DNA from: Poteriospumella lacustris
Taxonomy: Eukaryota; Sar; Chrysophyceae; Chromulinales; Dinobryaceae
NCBI GenBank assembly: GCA_008000375.1
Contig: SMOI01000322.1
Coordinates: forward strand, 1-35,573
Length of the DNA: 35,573 nt
Reading direction: 5' to 3'
A model generated the notes under the pieces. That model made no database searches, had not been told where the DNA came from, and was given only the letters and a program-made list of their open reading frames with translations. A program made the translations under genes and the position numbers. Positions 26,297-33,546 of this stretch are shown here, piece by piece (position 1 is the stretch's first letter; every line of letters begins with the position of its first letter).

Positions 26297-28150
26297 ATGG
26301 GAGGGTGCCTGTCCAAGCCAAAGGCTGTGCCGGTCGCCGGATCAGCGTCTGACACGTCGAAGCGGCGGGGAAGCGGCGAGGCGTCCGTCCAAATTCAGCT
26401 CTCGTCGCCGCCGTCGTCCAGTCAGAGCAACCGCAACGAGCCGCCGCCGCAAGAGCCGTCGGTTGATGCAACCCGAAACGTCCTCCACAAAGATATCGAA
26501 CCCAGTAGCGACCTGGACACCGGCGCCGCAGAGGTGGACGCCTCAAGCGGCGGCTCGGTCGGCGTCTCTCCGCTGCACAGCGGCGGCCACGGCCACGGCC
26601 ACGGCCAGGGCCAGGGCCACGGCCAGGGCCACGGCATCGGCACCACGCTGACCAGCTTCTCGATCGAGGACGGCGCCAACCTGCGGCTGTCGGCCGCAGT
26701 CAGCATCATCTCGTCGTCGTCGTCGGAGAGGTCCGCGCGCGACAGCGACGACGGCGACCGCTTCGACGAGGCCGTCGACAGCGACGACGACGGCGGCGGC
26801 GACGGCGCGCCGGCCGACCGCCTCTCGCGACACAGCGCCGCACGAAAGACCAGCTTCAGCGCCCGCTCGGTCGCCTCGCGCTCCTCGGCGGCCACCGCCG
26901 CGTCGGTGCTGGCGCTGCGCATCTCGTCGGCGTACTACGCGGCGGGCGGCATCGTCGGCGGCATCGTCGTGGGCGAGGGCGATGAGGACTCCGACGACGA
27001 GCGCGATGAAGAAGATGACCACAGCCCCACCGCTCCCGTCGCCGGATACGCCGCCGATGCCGCAGACGCCACCGACGCCGCTGGCGCTGCAGACGCTGCA
27101 GACGCCACTGACGCTGTAGACGCCACCGGCGCTGCAGACGCCACCGACGCCGCCGGCGCTGCAGACGCTGTAGACGCCACCGGCGCTGCAGACGCCACCG
27201 ACGCCGCCGGCGCTGCAGACGCTGCAGACGCTGTAGACGCCACTGACGCTGTAGACGCCACCGGCGCTGCAGACGTCGCAGGCGCTGCAGACGCTGTAGA
27301 CGCCACCGACGCTGTAGACGCCACTGACGCTGTAGACGCCACCGACGCTGCAGACGTCACCGACGCTGCAGACGCCGCAGCCGAAGAAGCCGCCGCCGTC
27401 GTCGCTGCCGCCGACGAAGAAGAGACGCCGCCGCCGCCGCCGCAGCAGCAGCAGCAGCAGACGACAGCGCCGTCGCCGAGTGAAGCGACGGAGGCGCTCG
27501 CTGCGGCGGCCATCGCCACGGCCGCCGACCCGCCGCGACGGCCACCGTCACCGGCGGCGCAGTCGCCTCCGGAGCGAGAAGCTCCGCCGCCAGAGCCGCA
27601 GACGCCGCCCTCGTCCGCCGACCCAGCGGCAGAAGCGACGGATGCGCCGACCGTCGCCGACGCGGCGGAGGACGCGGCGGAGGACGCGGACGACGACCTC
27701 TTCCGCCACAACCGCGGCGGCGACGTCGTCAAGTTCAGCGCGCAGCTGCAGCGCCAGGCGGCGGGCGCGCCGCAGCGGACGCTGAGCCGGGACGAGCAGG
27801 ACCACGAGGCGGCCAAGCGGAGGCACTTCCTGCAGCTGGGCCGCGCCGCCGTCGTGACCAGCGACCCGCAGAAGCCGCCGCCGCTGCTGTCGCTGCACCA
27901 GAAGTCGCTGCGCGCGCGGCAGATGCTGCGCCACCACTCGGCGCAGGCGCAGGCCGCGCCCGTCAACATCAGCCGCGCGCCCGGCGCCGCGCCGCCGCCG
28001 CCGCCCGCTGCGTCGTCGGCCTCCGCGTCGCCGGCCGCCGACGCCGACGCCGACACCGGCGACGAGGCGGCGGCGCGGCCGCGTCACACCGAAAGCGCCG
28101 AGACGCTGCGCGACGAGCGCGACTCGGTGTCGCAGCGCTTCACCATGTGA
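26297..28150 (+). CDS. Probable myristoylated/palmitoylated acidic repeat protein
   Basis: A single-exon frame of 617 residues. The start MGGCLSKPK fits N-myristoylation at Gly2 with a palmitoylatable Cys4 and a basic patch, so attachment to the inner face of a membrane is likely. A Ser-rich region and a His-Gly-Gln tract (GHGHGHGQGQGHGQGHG, about 97-113) follow, then acidic clusters (DSDDDGGGDG, EDSDDERDEEDD). Next is a tandem tripeptide array of the form xDA (ADA, TDA, VDA) mixed with GAA from about residue 250 to 360. A Pro/Gln-rich part and a basic C-terminal third follow (QTLSRDEQDHEAAKRRHF-like helix, HQKSLRARQMLRHHS). I recognise no family or catalytic domain. The low-complexity content suggests a disordered peripheral membrane scaffold; that is inference. 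Confidence 0.78.
   Translation: MGGCLSKPKAVPVAGSASDTSKRRGSGEASVQIQLSSPPSSSQSNRNEPPPQEPSVDATRNVLHKDIEPSSDLDTGAAEVDASSGGSVGVSPLHSGGHGHGHGQGQGHGQGHGIGTTLTSFSIEDGANLRLSAAVSIISSSSSERSARDSDDGDRFDEAVDSDDDGGGDGAPADRLSRHSAARKTSFSARSVASRSSAATAASVLALRISSAYYAAGGIVGGIVVGEGDEDSDDERDEEDDHSPTAPVAGYAADAADATDAAGAADAADATDAVDATGAADATDAAGAADAVDATGAADATDAAGAADAADAVDATDAVDATGAADVAGAADAVDATDAVDATDAVDATDAADVTDAADAAAEEAAAVVAAADEEETPPPPPQQQQQQTTAPSPSEATEALAAAAIATAADPPRRPPSPAAQSPPEREAPPPEPQTPPSSADPAAEATDAPTVADAAEDAAEDADDDLFRHNRGGDVVKFSAQLQRQAAGAPQRTLSRDEQDHEAAKRRHFLQLGRAAVVTSDPQKPPPLLSLHQKSLRARQMLRHHSAQAQAAPVNISRAPGAAPPPPPAASSASASPAADADADTGDEAAARPRHTESAETLRDERDSVSQRFTM
27040..27375 (+). repeat. Coding repeat, GCAGACGCC-type units (xDA tripeptides)
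   Basis: Shuffled 9-, 12- and 15-base units built from GCAGACGCC, ACCGACGCC, GCTGTAGACGCC and GGCGCT, keeping the frame of the acidic repeat protein throughout. Unit order is nested (blocks of ADATDAAGAADA recur), showing expansion by unequal exchange in multiples of three. Confidence 0.9.
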
Positions 28151-28840
28151 GCGCCTGTGTCGCCGGCTGCGTCGCCTGCTGTGTCGCGTGCCTAGTCGCT
28201 GTGCGTGTGTCGTGCGTGTGTCCGTCTGTTTCCCTGTCGCGGTGTCGCGCGCGTGTAACGTGTCGCGCGCGGCCCGTGTCTCTGTGCGTGTCCCTGTGTC
28301 CTGTGAGTGTAACATGTGTATCGTCCGTCCCAATTGCTTTCGCCCGTTCGGTGGTCGCGGAGAATGATCGATGCAGTTAGCGGCAGCGCCGCTTATAATC
28401 GGAGGCGGTGGAGAGAGCGAGAGCGAGAGACAGAGGCGCAGCGGCAGCAGCGGCGGCGCGCGGAACAAACAAATGAATAAACCTTAATACGATACGGTGC
28501 GATGCGATGCGATGCGATGCGGGGACCGGGCGGAGACACGACGAAACGAAACGAAACGAAACCGCCGCGCGCCCCGCCCCACCCGCCCCGGGGCCCCGTC
28601 GCACCGCGCCGCGCCGCGGAGCCACATATGCCGCACCGGGCGATACTGCGCTCCGCGCCGCGCCGCTGTGCATCCGGCGGCTGTCGACGAGGTGGGCGAT
28701 GGGCGATGGGGGCGGCGGCGGCGCCGCGCGCGTGCAGTGAGCGCTGCCGACGCGCCCACTGCGCCTGCTCGCGCTGCGGCGGGTGTGTCCTGCTGCGCCG
28801 TCGGTGTCGTGTCGCGCGGCCGGCGGGACACGGGGCCGCG
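28151..28840. other. Tail-to-tail spacer with microsatellites and a poly(A) signal
   Basis: A 690-base spacer between convergent genes. It holds a GTGTC/CGTGT-rich stretch (28150-28320), an AATAAA signal for the + strand gene at 28476-28481, a pentamer array TGCGA (28498-28522) and a pentamer array CGAAA (four units, about 28542-28561). The rest is GC-rich with open frames in several phases but no recognisable protein. Confidence 0.6.
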
Positions 28841-30787
28841 CTACTTCTCCTCGCCGAGCGCGACCGTCGACGACGCCGCCGCCGACGAAGGCGCCGCGCC
28901 GAGCGCCAGCTTCTCGACGCCTTTGGCCAGCGGCGCGGCGGCGTCGTCGGCGTCCACGAGCGTGTTGCGCCGCGACTTCGACGGGTGCGTCGCCAGCGCG
29001 TCGCGGACGAGCTGCGCCACGCGCACGCCCGACTCGAGCGCGGCGTGCGCCGTGCCGCCCGCGGGGTAGTTGACGCCCTCGCCGGCGAAGAACAGCACGC
29101 CGTCCACCGCCTTCTCGCCGAAGATGCGCGCGTAGTCGAGCGGCGACAGCGCCGCGTCCTCGTCCGAGTCGACGGAGGTGGCGGGCGACGCGGTGCCCTC
29201 GCTGCCGTGCGACGCTTTCTCTTCGCTGTCGCCGGCGGCGGCGGCGGAGGGCGCCTTCGTCGCGACGGGCGCCGCCGTGGCGAGCGCCGAGGCGTAGCCG
29301 CCGCCGATGTACGGGTGGCGGCCGGGCGTCCAGCGCTGCACGCGGCCCTTCACGAACACGTCGCTGGGGCGCGGCAGCGCCCGCTCCGCCGCGGCGGCGG
29401 CTGCGGTGGGGGCGGGCGGCGGCGTGGCCGCGTCCTTTTCGCTGGGCGCGAGAGGCGTCGTCGGCGCGGCCAGCGGCGCGGCGCCGAGCTGCGCCGCGTG
29501 CTGCTGCGGCGACAGCCAGTGCGACTCGTCGAAGAGGGCGACGACGCGGTCGAGCTGCTTGACGAGCACGTCGCAGACGTCGGCGTCCTCGGGCAGCGAG
29601 TCGAGGCGGTCGGCGAACTGCGACGTGACGAAGCCGACGCAGTAGTAGCTGCAGCGCGCGCAGCCGCCGGCCACGTGGTGGCGCGCCGCGACGTCCTCCG
29701 CCGTGTACAGCGCGCGGTGCTCGGCGCAGGGCAGCGCGGTGAACCAGCACTCGGGCACGTGGTAGAAGGGCGCGGAGCGGTCGTCGGGGCGCGCGGCGGC
29801 CTCCTCCTCGGCGGGCGGCGCCATGATCATGCCCTGCAGCCCCACGGGCCACACGGCGGCCGAGAACTGCACGAAGATCTTCATCGCGCGCTGCATCACG
29901 GCGTGCTGGATGGACTGCGCGTAGACGGCGGGCAGCGGCGGCTGGAAGGTGAGCAGCTCGGGGCGCTGCAGCACGTGGATCGAGGAGGTGACGACGATGG
30001 TCTTCGCGTGGAAGACGCGGCCGTCGCGCGCGTCCACGCGCACGGTCTGGTTGGGCAGGCGGGTGACGGTCTGCGCGGGGCAGGACAGCAGCACGCGGTC
30101 CGCCAGGTGCTGCTTGAAGAAGTCCAGCAGGCACTTGAAGGTGCGCGCGTACTTGAAGTCTCCGTCGCCCTCGCCCTCCGTGTCCCACTGGCGCGAGAAG
30201 GACACCACCTGCTTCAGCGACAGCGTGTCCAGGTTGGCGCACGAGGTGTTGGCGTAGCCGGCGCGGCCCAGACGCAGCATCTCGGGCGTGACGTGTCGCT
30301 CGGCGAGGAAGTCGAGCAGCGAGGTCTCGGCGGCGATGTCGTCGGGGTGCAGCAGCGGCAGCTCGCGCAGCACCTTGTTCAGGTGCTGGAAGTCGCCGTC
30401 CGTCGTGTCGAAGCGCAGCACGCGCTGCGAGTCGGCCATGTAGTACAGGCCGTACGCGCCGTCGACGGGCTCCTCCATCGGGCCGCCGTCGCCGTGCGCC
30501 CAGCAGTAGATCGGCTTGATCTCCTCGCCCTGCTCCTTCGCGAACTGCGTCAGCAGCGTCTGCTCGCCGTGGAGGATCTCGGCGCCGAGCTCGATGAGGC
30601 CGTTGGGCACGAAGTCGTCGGCCTGGCGCACGCGACCACCGATGTAGTCCTGCGCCTCGATGATCAAAATGCGGTTGCGGTCCACGCCGTGCACGTTGAT
30701 GAGTTCCATGGCCGTGCGGAGGCCCGACAAGCCGGCGCCAACGATAATGGTGTCAAATAACACGTCGTGATTGTTTTTTATGAACAT
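28841..30787 (-). CDS. Flavin-containing amine oxidase family protein, paralogue 1
   Basis: A single-exon frame, 648 residues from ATG 30787-30785 (MFIKNNHDV) to TAG 28843-28841; an upstream in-frame GTG is not a likely start. Rossmann FAD site IIVGAGLSG (about 14-22), the acidic strand end LIIEAQDYIGGRVRQ, and the C-terminal FAD motif VLFFAGEGVNYPAGGTAHAA mark the polyamine/monoamine oxidase superfamily. The substrate-domain block VTSSIHVLQRPELL-F-PPLP is intact, but the usual Lys that bridges a water to the flavin is Tyr289. A Cys/His motif, C354-x2-H357-x18-C376-x2-C379 followed by SYY, is an insertion shared with its neighbour. Ala/Pro and acidic linkers interrupt the domain near 430-540. 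No PTS1, signal peptide or membrane helix is visible. The substrate is unknown. Confidence 0.88.
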   Translation of the reverse strand: MFIKNNHDVLFDTIIVGAGLSGLRTAMELINVHGVDRNRILIIEAQDYIGGRVRQADDFVPNGLIELGAEILHGEQTLLTQFAKEQGEEIKPIYCWAHGDGGPMEEPVDGAYGLYYMADSQRVLRFDTTDGDFQHLNKVLRELPLLHPDDIAAETSLLDFLAERHVTPEMLRLGRAGYANTSCANLDTLSLKQVVSFSRQWDTEGEGDGDFKYARTFKCLLDFFKQHLADRVLLSCPAQTVTRLPNQTVRVDARDGRVFHAKTIVVTSSIHVLQRPELLTFQPPLPAVYAQSIQHAVMQRAMKIFVQFSAAVWPVGLQGMIMAPPAEEEAAARPDDRSAPFYHVPECWFTALPCAEHRALYTAEDVAARHHVAGGCARCSYYCVGFVTSQFADRLDSLPEDADVCDVLVKQLDRVVALFDESHWLSPQQHAAQLGAAPLAAPTTPLAPSEKDAATPPPAPTAAAAAAERALPRPSDVFVKGRVQRWTPGRHPYIGGGYASALATAAPVATKAPSAAAAGDSEEKASHGSEGTASPATSVDSDEDAALSPLDYARIFGEKAVDGVLFFAGEGVNYPAGGTAHAALESGVRVAQLVRDALATHPSKSRRNTLVDADDAAAPLAKGVEKLALGAAPSSAAASSTVALGEEK

Positions 30788-31552
30788 GGCTGCGTCCTTC
30801 ACCGTTTGGGAAAGAAACTCTTGGAGCTACCTACGAAGGTAAAGTGGATGAAGCGAGTGCGCAGCGATGAACTGAACAGCTTGAGCGATTCTTGTGGTCG
30901 TGAGGGAAAAATGGGCTTTTTCTCTCAGAACGCAGACAAGACGGTGGGGGTGTTGTCCTTCTTGACGGGTGGTTGAACCAACAAACACCGAAAATGCGGG
31001 GAAACGTCCTTGCTGTGTGAGGGAACAGCGGAGGGCTTTGGCTTGCGACTGAGGAAGTCAATCCGACGAGGAAAGTCTTCACAGGTTTTTTCGATTCTGC
31101 GCACAGACAGGTTCAACGGTGGAGAGGCTTCCGAAGACGTGCGTGTCTGTTTCTCTGTTTCTCCAGTCAACCGCAGCAGGAGCGAACGTCAGCCAACAGC
31201 CGATCTCGGGAAATATTGGCCACCCAAATTGGCGGTTGAAGGAAATCGGGCGGAAAAGCGGCGGAAAACCCCGCGGTTTATCCGGAATGCGCCAAAAACC
31301 GCCGCAGGAGGCCGCGGGCCCCACCGGCAGCCAGCCGTTCTCCGCTGCCGACAGGAAACCGTTTCAATTTCTCTCCCGCGACGTTGCCGCGAGCGTTTCG
31401 GATTCGTCCGCGGCGCCGGTGACGGCCGCGCGGAAATCGATTTTCCGTCGCCGTCGTCCGCCGCCGCGACTGGAGCTCGTTGAAGCTTCTCACGCTCAGC
31501 CCTTCCGAGCTTCGCATCGGAACGGCGCAAATCTCAAATCGTCGAACGGAAA
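30788..31552. promoter_or_regulatory. Shared divergent promoter of the two amine oxidases
   Basis: A 765-base interval between the start codons of two divergent paralogues. It has moderate GC near paralogue 1 and higher GC near paralogue 2. No gene, tandem repeat or clear inverted symmetry is visible. The head-to-head layout would allow co-regulation from one region. Confidence 0.5.
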
Positions 31553-33235
31553 ATGGCGACTTTTGTTGGTGCGGGCGACGAGCAGCAGGGCGACTACGAC
31601 GTGGTCATCGTCGGCGCGGGCATCTCGGGCCTGTTCGTCAACCACACGTTGATCCACACGTACGGAGTGTCTCCTGACCGCATCCTCGTCGTCGACGCGC
31701 AGGACTACATCGGCGGCCGCATCCGCCAGGCCGACGACTTCGTGCCCAACGGCCTCATCGAGCTCGGCGCCGAGATCCTCCACGGCGAGGAGACGCTGCT
31801 GACGCAGATCGGCCGAGAGCTGGGCGAGCCCATGAAGTCCCTGTACGTGTGGGCGCACGGCGACGGCGGGCCGATGGAGGAGCCCGTGGACCGCCACTAC
31901 GGCCTCTACTACTTCGCCGGGTCGGAGCGCCTGCTGCGCTTCGACGCCGACGACGCCGACTTCCAGCGCCTGAACGAGGCGCTGTGGAAGATCGCCGAGT
32001 TCAAGGAGGAGGACTTCCCGGCCGAGACGACGCTGGAGGACTACCTGCGGCGCGAGGGCTGCAGCGAGGAGGCCGTGTCGATGGCCAACGCCGGCTACGC
32101 CAACACGCTCTGCACCAAGGGCAACAAGCTGGCGCTGCGCCAGGTGGTGCGCTGGGGCCGGCAGTGGGACACGGAGGGCGAGAACGACGGCGACTTCAAG
32201 TTCAAGAGCACCTTCCGCTGCCTCATCGAGCACTTCAAGCGCTCGCTGCACGCGCCGAACGTGCTGCTCAACACGCCGGTGCAGCGCGTCGTGCGGCCCG
32301 ACGCCGCCGCCGCCGGCGGGCTCGTCGCCGTGCACACCGCCGACGACCGCCGCTTCTTGGCGCGCGCCGTCGTCGTGACGGCGTCCGTCCACGTGCTGCA
32401 GCGGCCCGAGCTGCTGCGCTTCGAGCCGCCGCTGCCGCCGCAGTACACCGCGGCGCTGCAGAGCGCCGTGATGCACCGCGCGATGAAGATCTTCGTGCGC
32501 TTCTCGGCGCCGTTCTGGCCCGTGGGGCTGCAGGGCATGATCATGGCGCCGCCCGCCGAGGAGGCCAGCGAGGTGACGAGCCTCTTCGTGCCCGAGGTCT
32601 GGTTCAACGCGCTGCCCTGCGACGCGCACGCCGCCTGCTACGCGCACGCCGACCCGGCGCAGCGCGGCCACCCCTCGCCGCGCTGCGAGCACTGCTCGTA
32701 CTACGTCACGGGCTTCGCGACGTCCGACTTCGCCGGGAACCTCGACGACGCCTTCGAGCGCGACGCCGACGTCTGCGACGTGCTCGTGCGCCAGCTCGAC
32801 CGCGTCTTCGCGAAGCTGCGGCCGGCGCACCACCTGCGACCCGACGAGTACGTCGGCGAGTCCAGCAGCGACGAGGACGAGGGCGACAGCTCCAGCGACG
32901 AGGACGACGAGGAGGGCCGCCCGGCGGTGCCGGCGCTGCCGCTGCCCAGCGACGTGTTCCTGAGCGGCCGCGTGCAGCGCTGGACGCCGCGCCGCCACCC
33001 GTACATCGGCGGCGGCTACGCCTCGGGGCTGCCCACGCGCGGCGACCTCGACCTCGCCCCCGGCGACTACGCGCGCATCGTCAGCGAGCGCGGCCTGGAC
33101 AACGCCGTCTTCTTCGCCGGCGAGGGCGTCAACTTCCCCGCCGGCGCCACGGCCCACGCCGCGCTCGAGAGCGCCCAGCGCGCAGCCCGCAACGTCGCCG
33201 TCGGCGTCCTCGGCCGCTCGGACGGCGGCCACTGA
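31553..33235 (+). CDS. Flavin-containing amine oxidase family protein, paralogue 2
   Basis: A single-exon frame of 560 residues (MATFVGAGDEQQGDYD). FAD-binding VVIVGAGISGL (17-27), VVDAQDYIGGRIRQADDF (46-63) and the terminal AVFFAGEGVNFPAGATAHAA (518-537) identify the amine oxidase superfamily. It is closely similar to paralogue 1 along its length (for example FVPNGLIELGAEILHGE, WAHGDGGPMEEPVD, RQWDTEGE, PVGLQGMIMAPPAEE). The catalytic-site Lys position again carries Tyr298 (LPPQY). The Cys/His motif C356-x2-H359-x18-C378-x2-C381-SYY keeps the exact spacing. A double Ser/Asp/Glu tract (437-455; SSSDEDEGDSSSDEDDEE) looks like a casein kinase 2 target and takes the place of the longer linkers in paralogue 1. 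It is probably a soluble oxidase of amines or a related substrate using FAD and O2. The substrate is unknown and no PTS1 is present. Confidence 0.9.
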   Translation: MATFVGAGDEQQGDYDVVIVGAGISGLFVNHTLIHTYGVSPDRILVVDAQDYIGGRIRQADDFVPNGLIELGAEILHGEETLLTQIGRELGEPMKSLYVWAHGDGGPMEEPVDRHYGLYYFAGSERLLRFDADDADFQRLNEALWKIAEFKEEDFPAETTLEDYLRREGCSEEAVSMANAGYANTLCTKGNKLALRQVVRWGRQWDTEGENDGDFKFKSTFRCLIEHFKRSLHAPNVLLNTPVQRVVRPDAAAAGGLVAVHTADDRRFLARAVVVTASVHVLQRPELLRFEPPLPPQYTAALQSAVMHRAMKIFVRFSAPFWPVGLQGMIMAPPAEEASEVTSLFVPEVWFNALPCDAHAACYAHADPAQRGHPSPRCEHCSYYVTGFATSDFAGNLDDAFERDADVCDVLVRQLDRVFAKLRPAHHLRPDEYVGESSSDEDEGDSSSDEDDEEGRPAVPALPLPSDVFLSGRVQRWTPRRHPYIGGGYASGLPTRGDLDLAPGDYARIVSERGLDNAVFFAGEGVNFPAGATAHAALESAQRAARNVAVGVLGRSDGGH

Positions 33236-33546
33236 GCGCGCCCCGCCCGTCCCGGCGCCCTGTGCCCTGTGCCCGGCGCCCTGTGCCCTGTGCCTGGCGC
33301 GCTGTCCTTTGTTCCGTGTCCTTCGTTTCCGTCGCCCCGCCGCAGACGCCAGCAGTAGCAGTTCCGCCGCCCCGCGGCCGCAGTAAAAATAGTAACGAGG
33401 CGCTTACAGCCACCGCACCACACGAGGCGCTACAGCCACCGCACCACACCGCGACATACCGCGACACAGGCGACGCGCACGGCTCCGACGGCTCCGACGG
33501 CTCCGACGGCTCCGACGACGGCTCCGACGACGGCTCCGACGACGGC
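33236..33546. repeat. Tail-to-tail spacer with several short repeats
   Basis: CCCTGTG-type repeats lie at about 33259-33298, and a duplicated TACAGCCACCGCACCACAC block at about 33408-33450. GGCTCCGAC units (seven, some extended by GAC) run from about 33481 and continue across the PEX5 stop codon to 33549. No gene is visible. Confidence 0.8.

Noticed and set aside
30788-30802. Upstream extension of amine oxidase 1 to 30802, and similar upstream extension of the 8596 gene to 10341
   Set aside because: Those first codons are GTG; in-frame ATG codons lie just downstream (30787 and 10221).
28841-33235. Peroxisomal targeting of the amine oxidases because PEX5 is adjacent
   Set aside because: Their C-termini end GEEK and DGGH, which are not PTS1 signals; adjacency alone is not evidence.
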